Origin: Cellvibrionaceae bacterium
Lineage (GTDB): Bacteria; Pseudomonadota; Gammaproteobacteria; Pseudomonadales; Cellvibrionaceae
Assembly (NCBI GenBank): GCA_024707385.1
Contig: JANPZW010000008.1
Span: forward strand, 744,001 to 808,000
DNA length: 64,000 nucleotides
Direction: 5' to 3'
The position numbers and the translations under genes are program-made. Numbering within the stretch: position 1 is the first letter of the stretch; every line of letters begins with the position of its first letter. Under the pieces are notes generated by a model. That model ran no database searches and had not been told where the DNA came from. It worked only from the letters and a program-made list of their open reading frames with translations. Shown in pieces: positions 35,622-46,011 of this stretch.

Positions 35622-37749
35622 ATGTCGATGCTGAAGCTGTTTGAGCCGCAGAGCAAAATTCAGAAAGATCGGCAGATCATCCGCGATACCGATATGCGCA
35701 TGGCGAAGTACGGTCGCCGCGGTCTGATCTCCAATATCCTCATTTACACCCTTTGTCTGCTCGTCGAGCAGAACTTCATCCTGCATTACCACACTCTCGC
35801 GATCGTGCTGACGATCGGGTTGCTGGTGACGACTGCGGCGCGCGGCTATCTGCTGTTTCGCATGGATGCCATCTACCCCAGAGGCCCCACCAGCTGGCGC
35901 AACAAATATTTTATCGCCACCCTTGTTGGCGCCGCCTGGTGGGGTTTGATCCTGGCCAGTGTGACCCTGGTGATGAACATGGAGGGCGAGGCTTCTCTCA
36001 TGTGGGTGTATACGGTGGTGTTTTTCTCCACCACGGCCCACGCATTTGCGCCTTATCAGCGATTCCTGTCGATCTATCAGTTTCTTGGCATAGTGCCAGC
36101 CGCTTGCTGCACATTTTTTATAGGTGAATTTGTCGGCGTGTTTTACGGCTGCATTCTGTTGTTTTTTTACTTGATGCTGAAACACCACTGCGAATTGATT
36201 GCGTGCAATTACTGGGAGTATCTGGAAGCCCAGGTCCTGTTGGCAAAACGGACTGAAAGTCTGGAGGAGGAAAAGCGCGATACGATCGCGTCGACGCAAC
36301 TCACCCACGATTATCTGCAGTTGCTTGGTCACAAAATGGCGGGTTTGCTGAGCAGTCCGCAAGCGGCAGAAGAGGGGGGCGCCATCACCACCAGTGACGG
36401 CGGCGGGCCAGCGCGCGACCTTTGAACAGATCTACCGCAGTGTCGATGAATTTTGCCGCATTATCGCCAAGGATTTGGTTATTCAGTCGCGAGTGTTCAA
36501 TATCCGCCACTATTTGCAGAATTTGGTGGGCGGCTTGGTGGAGCAGGCGGAGCGCAAAGGAATAGAGCTGGAAACTGCGCTTTCACCGGCATTGCCATGC
36601 CGTCTGCGTGGGGATCCACGGCGTCTGGGGCAGCTGGTTACTGCCATGGTAAAAAGCAGCATTCAACAAAGCGGCGGTGGCGTTATTTTTGTTGAAGTCG
36701 AATTCGTCCGCGAATATGAAGACGCTGGCGCGCTCCACATCACCATCGCGCGGCAGTCAGAGCGGGGCAAGCGCTTGTTTTTCCAAGAAGGACCCGAGAA
36801 GGGAGTGGTGGCGGATCTCGATCTGATCGTCGCCAAAGGTCTCGCCGAGGCGCTCAAGGGTAGTTTGGATATCAATGAATCGGGCTCGCAGGATGGCAAA
36901 AATATCCGCCTGCGTCTTCCTCTGGCGGTCGCTGAACCTAAAGACCGGCCTGAATACCATCGTCAGCGTTTCAAAGGCCGTCATTTGCTGCTTATTCATC
37001 CCAATCCCCGCTGGCTGGATCACAAACGCGCCGAGCTGGACACCATGGGCTTTAATGTGCAGACAGCCAGCCAGTACCGCAAAGCACTCAATATACTCAC
37101 CGATGCTTTGGCAGAGGACAGGGCCATAAAGTGTGTGGTCTACAACGCCGCTTCCGGTGATGGTGAGCCGGTCGAGTTTTGCAACGATCTATTGGGCCAC
37201 GCGGAGCTTAAATACGTGCAGCAGTTCGTCATATGTTCGGATATCGGCAAGAAATTCTTTACCGACCGTATGATGCATTCCAGTGCGTCGGTCCACTTTG
37301 TCGACAAGCCCGCCGGGATTTTCGAATTCGAAATGACTTCGCTGAACCTGTTCGACACCAGCGCTGAAGCGGACCCAAGGACACCCTGTCGGGTGATCTG
37401 GTTGGGGCAGGGAGCTGCTCTGGAAGACGCGCGTTTCGGCGATGGCGCCGATCTGCAGATCCAGAAAATTCAGGATTTGCGTTCGCTGCCGAAGCTGCTG
37501 GATGAGGGGCAATACCAAATGATCGTTGTGGAAGACAACGGTAATGAGGCTATGGTGAACATTCACGCCATACGCGCTTACGAGCAAAAACATCAGCGGG
37601 AAACGCTGGTCACCATCATCGGTGTCGGTCCCGCGGAATCCGAGCGCGCCATGCTCGAAGCCGGGGTGGACCATTTTATCCACATCGAATCCCTGCTCAG
37701 TGGGGACGGCCGCAACCTGCGTTATTGGAGCGACGGGCGCCACCACTGA
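35622..37749 (+). CDS. Membrane protein resembling a degenerate hybrid histidine kinase, frameshifted
   Basis: About 709 residues from the ATG at 35622 (MSMLKLFEPQSKIQKD) behind GGGAAAG. Five or six membrane helices (residues about 28-190) end in a coiled stretch with TQLTHDYLQLLGHKM, lacking a normal H-box. A GHKL-like region follows (GDPRRLGQLVTAMVKSSIQQSGGG), but its N-box asparagine is replaced and no G-box is visible. Two receiver-like folds (HLLLIHPNPRWLDHKRAEL and CRVIWLGQGAALED) lack phospho-Asp. Break at G6 36374-36379; one fewer G gives AEEGAPSPPVTAAGQRATFEQIYRSVDEF. Likely a non-catalytic scaffold or sensor; function is inferred only. Confidence 0.65.
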
Positions 37750-37889
37750 GGCGCCCACTCCTCCCTGCCAGCTTCCGGTCGTCGCCGACGCGCTGATTTC
37801 AAGCATTCCCACCCGGTCGACTACACTTTTACAAAACTGCGTCAGAGCCGTGAGCTGCCGGCGTATATCATTTGCTGCAAGAGGTCGAA

Positions 37890-39521
37890 ATGGCGCTGAA
37901 AGACCCTGGAAAGCTTCATGTTCTGGTGGTGGACGACTTTTCCAGTTTCCGTTCCACCATGTCGAGCATGTTGAACAAACTCGGCGTCAAGAATATAGAA
38001 GAAGCGAGTAAGGCTTTTGAGGTGCTCAAGTGGTGTAAAGATCGCAAGTTCGACCTGATTTTCTGTGACTACAACCTCGGTCCCGGGAAAAACGGGCAAC
38101 AACTATTGGAAGAACTGCGTTTTCGCAAACTGATCAGCCGCCACACCCTTTTCGTTATGGTCACCGCCGAAGCGAGCAAAGATATGGTGCTCTCGGCTTA
38201 CGACTGCGAACCCGACGATTATTTGATGAAACCGCTGAACCTGCAGGTGCTGGAACAGCGTTTCACCCGCCTGGTGCAAACCCGCGACGCCCTGGTCAAG
38301 GTTTATCAGCTGTTGGAGGCGGAAGATCTGGCCAAAGCGACAGATGAACTCAAACAATTGGTGGAACAGCGCGGTCGCCATACCTCTCTCGCCCAGAAGC
38401 TGCTGGGAGAAATTTTGCTGCAACAGCGCCGTTATCAGGAAGCAGAGAGCCTCTACCAAGAAGTGTTGGCGGGTGGGCGCCGTCTCGATTGGGCGGTGCT
38501 GGGCCTCGCCAAAGTGCATTACGCCCAGGGCGATATCGCCGGGGCCAAGCAGGAACTGAGCGAGCTGATCGACGAAAGCCGCCTGTTTTTGCCCGCCCAC
38601 GATGAAATTGCCAATATCCTCGAACAAGAGCGCGACTTTGATGCGCTGCAGGTAAGTGTGGAAAAGGCGGTGGAGCTCTGTCCGCGCTCCATCTTGCGTC
38701 AGCGCAGATTGGCCCAGGTGGCGGAGAACAATGGCGATGTGGGGCGCACCCTGCGCGCTGCTGTGGATGCGATGAAACTGGGGGAATTCTCCTGTCACCA
38801 GGACACGTCAGACGCGCTGCGTTTTTTAAACGCGGCGGCAAACAGTCTCGAGCACAACATCGAGGTGGAAAAAGTCGATGTGCTGGATGAGAGCAAACGC
38901 TGCCTCGACAAATTGATGTCCACCAAGCGCATGGACGTAAATCAGGAGCTGCACGCACGTCTATTGATGGCCAGGGTCGAGGCTCTGTCTGGTCGCGTTG
39001 AGGATGCGAAGCAGACTCTGCGCGACCAGAACGGGTTGTTGAAGGAAAGCACTGGAAAAAACGTCGACATGGATCTGGCGTACGTTGCTTATCTCAACAG
39101 CATCGGTCAGCTGACTGAGGCGGGAGCACATCTGAAAACCATGGCGCAGCTTTATGAGAAGGACCCTGCGAGCATGGAAAAACTCGATAAGTTGCTCCCG
39201 GAGCCACGCAGCGAGGCCAACCGCAGGCGGGTGGCGCAACTCAACAAAACGGGTATCGAGCTTTATAAGGAAGGTCACTATGATGAGGCGTTGCGCTTCT
39301 TCAACCGCGCGACCCTGTTGTATCCCCGCCACATAGGCCTGCAGCTCAACCGCCTGCAGACATTGATTGCCAAGGTCAAAGCGGAGCCCGCCGATGAGGT
39401 TCTGCGTGCGCAAATGCGCGAGCAATTGGAAAAAGTGGATACATTATTGGCGGCCGACCCCAATCCCACACAGCTGGAACGTTTTCGCCAGCTGCGCGAC
39501 AAGACCCGTCAGGTGGCCTGA
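37890..39521 (+). CDS. Response regulator with C-terminal TPR domain
   Basis: 543 residues from the ATG at 37890. An intact receiver comes first (VLVVDDFSSFRSTM acidic pair, phospho-Asp60 in IFCDYNLG, Thr92 in MVTAEAS, Lys114 in YLMKPLN). It is followed by about 400 residues of TPR-like helices (ELKQLVEQRGRHTSLAQKLLGEILLQQRRYQEAESLYQEVL; later KTGIELYKEGHYDEALRFFNRATLLYP). No DNA-binding or enzymatic output is visible, so the output is probably protein-protein interaction. It follows the degenerate kinase-like gene on the same strand with a 140-bp gap and is likely its partner. Frame intact. Confidence 0.8.
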   Translation: MALKDPGKLHVLVVDDFSSFRSTMSSMLNKLGVKNIEEASKAFEVLKWCKDRKFDLIFCDYNLGPGKNGQQLLEELRFRKLISRHTLFVMVTAEASKDMVLSAYDCEPDDYLMKPLNLQVLEQRFTRLVQTRDALVKVYQLLEAEDLAKATDELKQLVEQRGRHTSLAQKLLGEILLQQRRYQEAESLYQEVLAGGRRLDWAVLGLAKVHYAQGDIAGAKQELSELIDESRLFLPAHDEIANILEQERDFDALQVSVEKAVELCPRSILRQRRLAQVAENNGDVGRTLRAAVDAMKLGEFSCHQDTSDALRFLNAAANSLEHNIEVEKVDVLDESKRCLDKLMSTKRMDVNQELHARLLMARVEALSGRVEDAKQTLRDQNGLLKESTGKNVDMDLAYVAYLNSIGQLTEAGAHLKTMAQLYEKDPASMEKLDKLLPEPRSEANRRRVAQLNKTGIELYKEGHYDEALRFFNRATLLYPRHIGLQLNRLQTLIAKVKAEPADEVLRAQMREQLEKVDTLLAADPNPTQLERFRQLRDKTRQVA

Positions 39522-39568
39522 CCGGTCCTTTTACAATTCCATGACCGGCCCTTGAGGCCCCTGAAAAG

Positions 39569-40387
39569 TTATTTCGAGCGGAATTCAGCCCATACCGGAC
39601 AGTGATCGGAGGGTTTGTCCATGGCGCGGATGCTGTAGTCGATGCCGGCGTCGGCACAGCGGCTGGCCAATTCGCGGCTTGCCAGAATCAGGTCGATGCG
39701 CAGGCCGCGTTTCGGGTCTGCCTCAAATCCGCGGCTGCGGTAATCGAACCAGCTGAAGCGATCCGCCTCTTCGGGATGCAGGGTGCGGAATGTGTCCACC
39801 AAACCCCAGTCCAGCACCTTTTGCAGCCATTCGCGTTCCTCCGGCAGAAAGCTGCATTTGCCGGTGCGCAACCAGCGTTTGCGGTTTTCTTCGCCAATAC
39901 CTATGTCGCGGTCGGTGTGCGAAACATTCATATCCCCCATGACGATCAATTGGTCAGCGTGGGAGTAGTGTTCGCTCAAATGGGCCAGCAAATCGGCGTA
40001 ATAGCGTCTTTTATTGGGAAATTTCACCGGGTGGTCCTGGCTCTCACCCTGGGGAAAATAACCGTTGAGGATATGCAGTTTGGAGCCGTCGGGCAGTTGG
40101 AAAGTGCCGCTGATGAAGCGTTTCTGGTCATCCGGCGTGTCACCGATAAAGCCTTTGGTGACGTTGAGAAAGGGATGTTTGGATAAAAGCGCTACGCCGT
40201 AGTGGGTCTTCTGGCCGAAGAATTCCACGTGGTATCCCATGCTGGTGATTTCCTCCAGCGGAAACTCCCCATCCGTCACTTTGGTTTCCTGCAGACCGAT
40301 GAAATCCGGTTGATGGTGGGCAATGATCTCGGCGATCTGATGCAGGCGAAGGCGCACGCTATTGACGTTGAAAGAAACACATTTCAT
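39569..40387 (-). CDS. xthA: Exodeoxyribonuclease III
   Basis: 272 residues from the ATG at 40387 ([18 protein letters not shown]); a GTG at 40399 would add four residues. AP endonuclease/exonuclease of base excision repair. The metal and catalytic residues of the EEP fold are visible: Glu in FIGLQETKV, Asp and Asn in [11 protein letters not shown], Asp in LRIDLILAS, and Asp-His in [12 protein letters not shown] at the C-terminus. Convergent with the REC-TPR gene. Frame intact. Confidence 0.94.
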   Translation of the reverse strand: MKCVSFNVNSVRLRLHQIAEIIAHHQPDFIGLQETKVTDGEFPLEEITSMGYHVEFFGQKTHYGVALLSKHPFLNVTKGFIGDTPDDQKRFISGTFQLPDGSKLHILNGYFPQGESQDHPVKFPNKRRYYADLLAHLSEHYSHADQLIVMGDMNVSHTDRDIGIGEENRKRWLRTGKCSFLPEEREWLQKVLDWGLVDTFRTLHPEEADRFSWFDYRSRGFEADPKRGLRIDLILASRELASRCADAGIDYSIRAMDKPSDHCPVWAEFRSK

Positions 40388-40450
40388 TGGGAGTCTCACG
40401 GTTCAAAAAAACAGGCGAGGCTTATAGCACAAGCAGGTGGCAAGAAAAAC

Positions 40451-40475
40451 AAAAGGCCCCGCAGGGCCTTTTTTT
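40451..40475 (-). terminator. Terminator of prc, bidirectional
   Basis: AAAAGGCCC (40451-40459) and GGGCCTTTT (40464-40472), 9-bp stem, 4-base loop. A-rich on the left, T-run on the right, so it can act on both strands; it lies 17 bp past the prc stop. Confidence 0.85.
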
Positions 40476-40492
40476 AATTCGCGCGAGATGGT

Positions 40493-42690
40493 TTAAAAGT
40501 TGGCCACCTGTTGTTTGGGTGAGCGCATGAGTTCCACCAGGTCGAGCAGGATGTATCCGGCCTCATTCAAAAGGGCGTCGGCTTCCGTATCTATGGTGCG
40601 GGTGGTCTCAGCGGCGACTTTCTCCGCGTTGGATTCCTCTTCTTTTTCGTAGTCGCGGTAGGCTTCGAGATTTTCAAAAGGCTTCAGCCCTTTGGCGGAG
40701 CGGCGTTTGTTTTCCATCAGCATCTGCTCACGCTCAAGATCCTCTTTTTCCTTAATTCGGGTCTGCTCATTCAGCGAAACCTGCGTGCGCGCTTTATTAC
40801 GCTGCATAAGGGCGACCTGCTCCTGCAGCAGGATAATGTCGGGATCCTTTTCTGAGCGTTCGCGGTGCAGCTGGTCGAGGGTCGGCAACATTTGGCTGAA
40901 ATCAAAATATTTGCCGTGTTTGGCTGCCGCAATCTGATCCCATGGCAGGGCGGTAGGATAGGCAGATTCACCCACTTCATCCTGGTCGATCAACATCGGT
41001 AGGCTAATGTCCGGAATGATGCCGCGATGCTGAGTGCTGTCACCGGAAACGCGATAGAACTTTGATTCGGTCAATTTGAGCTGACCTTCTGGCAGGTCGC
41101 TCAACAGCTGCACGGTACCTTTACCAAAGGATTGTGAGCCGACGATGATGCCGCGCTGATAATCCTGGATGGCGCCAGCGAAAATCTCCGACGCCGAGGC
41201 GCTCAACCGGTTGATCATCACAATCAGCGGGCCGCGGTAGAGCGCGCGTGAACGCGAGCGATTGTGCTGGGAAATGCGGCCATCCGCCTCTCTGATCTGC
41301 ACCACCGGACCCTGGTCGATAAACAGATCCGTCAGCATGGTGGCTTCCTGGAGGGAGCCGCCGCCGTTGTTGCGCAAGTCCAGAATAATCCCCTCGACAT
41401 TGTCGTCCTGCAGTTCGCGCAGGAGTTTGGCGACATCGCGGGTTGTGCTGCGGAAATTCTGGTCGCCGCGGCGGTAAGCTTCAAAGTCGTGATAGAAGGC
41501 CGGGATATCAATAACGCCGACTTTGCGCTTGCGGGTGCCGTCGCTGATTTCGATCACGGCTTTCTGCGCCGCCTGATCTTCAAGTTTTACCGTGCCGCGG
41601 CGGATTGCCACGACTTTGGGGGCGGTATCGCCGGTCAAAACCTCCAGACGGACAAAGGTGTCTTTTTTGCCGCGGATTTTGTCGACCACCTCATCCAGGC
41701 GCCAGCCGACTACATCGACGATTTCCCCTTCCATGCCCTGGCCGACGCCGATGATTTTATCCGCCGCCTTGAGCTGGCCCTGCTTGTCGGCGGGGCCGCC
41801 GGCGACAAGACGCACGACCTTGGTATGCTCATCTTCGGACTGCAATACCGCGCCAATGCCTTCCAGCTGCAGTGACATATTGATGTTGAAGTTCTCCGAG
41901 GTGCGTGGAGAAAAATAATTGGTGTGCGGATCGTAAAGCACGGTCAAGGAATTGATCAGGCTTTCGAAAACGTCCTGGGAATTCTGTTGGGTGGTGCGGT
42001 GCAGCTGGTTTTGTAGCGGCGCTGCAAGGTGACTTTCGCTTCATCGACGGTTTTGCCGGCGAGTTTGAGATTCAGCACGCTCAATTTAAGGCGTTTGTCC
42101 CACAGATCGTCCGCCTCTTCGCGATTGAGGGGCCAGGGCGCCTTTTCGCGGTCCATTTCGACCGCATCCGCACTTTTGAAATCGAAAGAGACTGCTGGGT
42201 TTTCCAGCTGCGCCAATACCCATTCAAGGCGATCGACCACGCGCTTCTGATACACCTGGTAAATCTGGAAGCCGGGCTTCAACTCGCCCTTTTTCAGGTA
42301 ATCGTCGTGCTGATTTTTGTCCTTCATGAAGGCGTCCACATCAGCCTGCAGGAAGTAAAGCCGGGCGGGGTCGAGGGTTTTGAGATAGTTGTCGAGAAAT
42401 TCAATGGACAGCTTGTCGTCGATGGGCAGGTTGCGATAGTGCCGTTTGGACAATTTATCGAGGATATCCATAGTCGTGACCGACTGGGCCTTGGTGGGCT
42501 CAAGCGGAACTTTCGCTACCGCCTCGGCAGGCGCTTTGGGCGCTTCCAGGGCAGCTTTTGCGGATTCGGGAGGTGCTGTGGGGGCTTCGGCGAAACTGTC
42601 CAGGGCCAGGGTGGCGGCGAGGACACCCCAAAAAATGCGTGCGAAAAACAATTGAGTGAATCCTGAAGTTGAGCTGGAAGAGGAAGTCAT
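40493..42690 (-). CDS. prc: Tail-specific carboxy-terminal protease Prc, frameshifted
   Basis: About 732 residues from the ATG at 42690. The N-terminal signal (TQLFFARIFWGVLAATLALDSFAEA) and an Ala/Pro-rich linker precede the Prc N-domain (LDKLSKRHYRNLPIDD, LDNYLKTLDPARLYFLQADV). A PDZ domain (GIGAVLQSEDEHTKVVRLVAGGPAD) and the S41 peptidase domain follow, with Ser in LSASASEIFAGAIQDYQRG and Lys in SFGKGTVQ. The C-terminal DUF3340-like tail is long and charged. The break is T4 at 42009-42012 (A4 coding); one more A gives QRRYKNQLHRTTQQNSQDVF. Periplasmic processing protease for ssrA-like and murein-hydrolase substrates. Confidence 0.92.
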
Positions 42691-43095
42691 AATCACCTGG
42701 CCGGTCTGTTGCGCGAGGCGCGCCGTCGTAGCACCGGTATCGAAAAGTTTAGGAAACTCCACCTCGTTCGTCGAGGGGACCGCACAAGTTGTCACCCGTC
42801 CGCGGGCGATTCGCACCCGGTTCAGTCCGATCCGAGAAGGCCTATGCTATAACAACCGCAGTGCCCATTAAACAAAAGACGGTGCGGTTGTTTGGCCCTT
42901 GTTAGTCAGCGGCAGCGGGCAAGGGTTCCGGTGCGGATCGGAAGCGGTTAACGCGTTTGCCGTCTGTCCCCGCCCGATCCGCCGCAGCTCCAGCAACCTT
43001 CCTGCCGGCTTCGCCAACCCCCACCCATCGCCTGAAGAAGCGCCGCCACAAGCGCCGGCTAAACTCTAATAATGCCGTTGCTGGTTTGAATTCCC
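42691..43095. promoter_or_regulatory. Divergent region between prc and the HD-GYP-like gene
   Basis: 405 bp. For prc a possible promoter is seen on the minus strand: TTGTTT (42875-42870) and TATAGC (42851-42846), 18 bp apart, about 150 bp before the start. It overlaps a 10-bp inverted repeat (42851-42860 and 42883-42892). I find no gene in the stretch. Confidence 0.35.
42851..42892. repeat. 10-bp inverted repeat in the prc promoter region
   Basis: AACAACCGCA and TGCGGTTGTT separated by 22 bases; it brackets the predicted prc -35 box, so it may be an operator. No T-run, so not an obvious terminator. Confidence 0.45.
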
Positions 43096-44397
43096 ATGTT
43101 CGAGCATCAAAAAATCATTGCCATTGGCGATCTGCGCGTCGGTATGTTCGTCACGAAGCTGGATATTGCATGGTTGGATAGTCCTTTTTTAAGCCACACC
43201 CGCGCCATTAAAGACGCCGCCGACATCAAGGCCCTACTTCAGGCGGGGGTCAAAACCTTGACCATCGACCTCTCTCTCGGGGTGGACGTGATACCGGAAC
43301 CGGGTATCGAACCCGCTGTATCCGCCCCCCTCTCAATACCGCCACCTGAAATTACTGATGTGCCGGTGCCTGAAGTTGCGGATGTGCCTGCGATGAACGC
43401 CGAAACGCCTGTGCCGCCAGTGGTTGCGCTCGAGCGCGAACTGCAGGTGGCGGTGGAGTTGCGCGACAGGGTCAAAAAAGCGGTGGAAAATCTGTCGCGG
43501 ACCTTGGAGGCAGGCGCCCCGGTGGATGTAACCGAATTGGCGCCGCTGCTGGACAGCACCATCGAAAGTCTAAAGCGCAACGATCAGGCGTTGATGAGCC
43601 TGGTGCACCTCAGCCGTAAGGCACACCGGTTGGGTGACCATGTGTTTGGCACTTTCTGCCTGGTGCTGAATCTGGCTTTGCAGCGCAAGGTTTCCGAACA
43701 GGAGCGGGAGCATCTGGGTGTGGCCGCGCTGCTGCACGAAGCCGGCTGGACACAGCTGCCTTTGAATCTCATCGGCAAACGTTCGCCCTATACGCCGGCG
43801 GAACTGGCGCTGGTGCAAAAACATGTCGCAATTGGTGCGCGGACGCTGGCGCAGTCGGATTTGCCGGAGCTGACCAACCGGATCATTGCGGAGCACCATG
43901 AGCGCCTGGATGGCTCCGGTTATCCCGCGCAACTTCGCGGCGATCAGGTTCATCCCTTGAGCCAGCTGCTCGCTGTGGTGGACACCTATGAAGAGCGGGT
44001 TCATCAACTCACCGATGAGCCCGGCGTGATTCCCACCGTTGCGTTGCGTTCGCTCTATCGGGAGGCAGAGCGGGGTGTGTTCTCACCGGAAGTGGTGGCG
44101 TCACTGATCAGTCTGTTGGGCATATATCCACCCACCACGGCCGTGCTCCTGAAAACCGGTGAGCGCGCCGTGGTACGTGAACATCATTCGGATGCTCCTC
44201 TGCAACCGGTGGTGGCGATTCATTACGACGCCGCGGGCGCAGCCCTGGCGGCGCCATTGGTGGTTGATCTGCGCCAGGCGGCCGAAACCCGGCGGGCGAT
44301 TGAAAGCGCCCTCGATCCCGGTGCTTCCGAGGGCGAATACTGGCGCTGGTTGCGGCCATCGGAGGAGCAATTAATTCATGAGAGAGCGGTGCGATGA
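43096..44397 (+). CDS. HD-GYP-like protein with degenerate catalytic site
   Basis: 433 residues. The N-terminal DUF3391-like segment (IIAIGDLRVGMFVTKLDIAW) is followed by a Pro/Val-rich linker (about 65-110), a helical stretch and an HD-GYP fold (about 165-350). The HH pair (AEHHERLDGSGYP, 267-268) and GYP triad (275-277) are kept. However, the HD pair is H214-E215 (LLHEAGW) and the HDIGK lysine and the early metal His motif are missing, so c-di-GMP phosphodiesterase activity is doubtful. Its stop overlaps the start of the next kinase gene (ATGA), so the two are one unit. Frame intact. Confidence 0.78.
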   Translation: MFEHQKIIAIGDLRVGMFVTKLDIAWLDSPFLSHTRAIKDAADIKALLQAGVKTLTIDLSLGVDVIPEPGIEPAVSAPLSIPPPEITDVPVPEVADVPAMNAETPVPPVVALERELQVAVELRDRVKKAVENLSRTLEAGAPVDVTELAPLLDSTIESLKRNDQALMSLVHLSRKAHRLGDHVFGTFCLVLNLALQRKVSEQEREHLGVAALLHEAGWTQLPLNLIGKRSPYTPAELALVQKHVAIGARTLAQSDLPELTNRIIAEHHERLDGSGYPAQLRGDQVHPLSQLLAVVDTYEERVHQLTDEPGVIPTVALRSLYREAERGVFSPEVVASLISLLGIYPPTTAVLLKTGERAVVREHHSDAPLQPVVAIHYDAAGAALAAPLVVDLRQAAETRRAIESALDPGASEGEYWRWLRPSEEQLIHERAVR

Positions 44398-45821
44398 GCG
44401 ACACGTCCGTTATACGTCCGGCCGGTATTGATCTGGCCTCCGAGGCCCTGTCCTGGTTTGCCACCTGGCCGGATGGACTGGTGATGGCCGATGAGGAGTG
44501 CCGGGTTCTCTACGTTTCGTCCAAGGCTGCGGATATCCTTGGCTGGGTCACCGCTGAAGTACAGGGGCGGCACCTGCACGCGCTTTTATGTCCAGAGGAT
44601 CGCGACAGTGCCCATACCGCTGAGGACTGCCCGCTGTGCCAGCCGGAGGTGGATGCGGACGCGGTGCACAGCAGCCATTGGCTGAACCGCTCCGGAATCA
44701 ACGTGAGCGTGGATTACCGCGTCATACCTTCCCATCGTGGCGGCCGCATCCTGAGCTTCTACAACAATCGGGCGCGCGCTCACAGCTATCGCGAGATGGC
44801 GAAATTCACCGAATACGTGGAATGCAGTCCCGCGCCGATTGCGGAGTTTGATGCGGAGGGGCAGCTGCAATATGGCAATCCCGCCCTGCAGGAGCAGCTA
44901 TTGCTGCACGGTTTCGACGAGCGCGGTGTGGGACGCATCTGGCCCGAGGGACTGGCGGCCTTATGCCAGCGGGCATGGCACCGCAAGACCGTCATCAATG
45001 ACGTCGAAGTACGGGTGGATGACAACTGGTACCGCTGGCATTTTCACCCGCTGGGCGGCGACCAGCCGGCGGTGCTGGCTTATCTCTTCGACGTCACGGA
45101 GGAAAAAATCGCCCAGATTCGTTTGGCGGGGGGAAAAGCAGCAGCTCGAAGGGATTTCTTCGCCAAGATGGTCCACGAGCTGCGCACCCCCCTCAACGCC
45201 ATCATAGCTTTCTCCCAGGTTTTGGCTCAGCGCCTCGACGGTACCTTGAACGAACGCGACATGGCGAGCCTGCGGGCAATCCGCGCCGCCGGTCTGCAAA
45301 TGAACGAACTGGTGTCCGATACCCTCGATATCGCCAAGATCGATGCCGGAAAAATGGCCGTTGAAGAGGCCAGTTTCAGCCTTGCCGCACTGTTTGGTTC
45401 CTTTCATGAGCAGGTTGTGGCTCTGGCGGAGGCGAAGTACCTGACCTACCAGCGCGATTGCGACCCAACCCTCGTTATCCGCTCGGATTTCCGCAAGGTG
45501 CAGCAGATCCTGCTCAATCTGATCGCCAATGCCATTAAATACACCCGCGAGGGCAGCGTGGCGGCGCGCGGCTTCCTTGAGGGTGACACCTTGGTGCTGG
45601 AAGTGCGCGACACGGGCATAGGCATCCCGGAGTCGCAGCGCGACAAATTATTCCGCTCCTACGAACAGGTGAGCAGCGAGCGCAACAAAGGAATCCAGGG
45701 CACTGGTCTTGGCCTGGCCTTGGTAGCGGAGCTGGTGGCTCTGTTGGGTGGAACCATCGGTGTGGAAAGTGAAGTGGATCAGGGCAGCTTCTTCCGCGTG
45801 GTGTTACCTATCCAACGTTAA
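44394..45821 (+). CDS. PAS-domain sensor histidine kinase
   Basis: 475 residues, soluble. Two PAS-like domains (residues about 20-125 and 140-240), the first with a Cys-rich loop (EDCPLCQPEVD). Then HisKA with the H-box MVHELRTPLNAIIAFSQVL and a HATPase domain with N-box NLIANAIKYT, G1 DTGIGIP and G2 GTGLGLALVAEL. No membrane helix, so a cytoplasmic signal such as redox or a ligand is probable. It is translationally coupled to the degenerate HD-GYP-like protein and no dedicated response regulator adjoins it. Frame intact. Confidence 0.88.
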   Translation: MSDTSVIRPAGIDLASEALSWFATWPDGLVMADEECRVLYVSSKAADILGWVTAEVQGRHLHALLCPEDRDSAHTAEDCPLCQPEVDADAVHSSHWLNRSGINVSVDYRVIPSHRGGRILSFYNNRARAHSYREMAKFTEYVECSPAPIAEFDAEGQLQYGNPALQEQLLLHGFDERGVGRIWPEGLAALCQRAWHRKTVINDVEVRVDDNWYRWHFHPLGGDQPAVLAYLFDVTEEKIAQIRLAGGKAAARRDFFAKMVHELRTPLNAIIAFSQVLAQRLDGTLNERDMASLRAIRAAGLQMNELVSDTLDIAKIDAGKMAVEEASFSLAALFGSFHEQVVALAEAKYLTYQRDCDPTLVIRSDFRKVQQILLNLIANAIKYTREGSVAARGFLEGDTLVLEVRDTGIGIPESQRDKLFRSYEQVSSERNKGIQGTGLGLALVAELVALLGGTIGVESEVDQGSFFRVVLPIQR

Positions 45822-46011
45822 TGTGCAGCTGGGGCGGGAGAGAATCGCGCTGCAGCATGCCATCGGAATCTTTTGCGGCCCCGTATCATCCAGCGCGTGC
45901 CCCAAGTGCGTCATTGATCACTGTAAGAATCCCGGGCGGGCTGCAGAATGTGGCAGATGGTTTTCAAACTGGATTCGCGGCCCTGTTCGCCTATAAAAAA
46001 GCGCAAAAATT

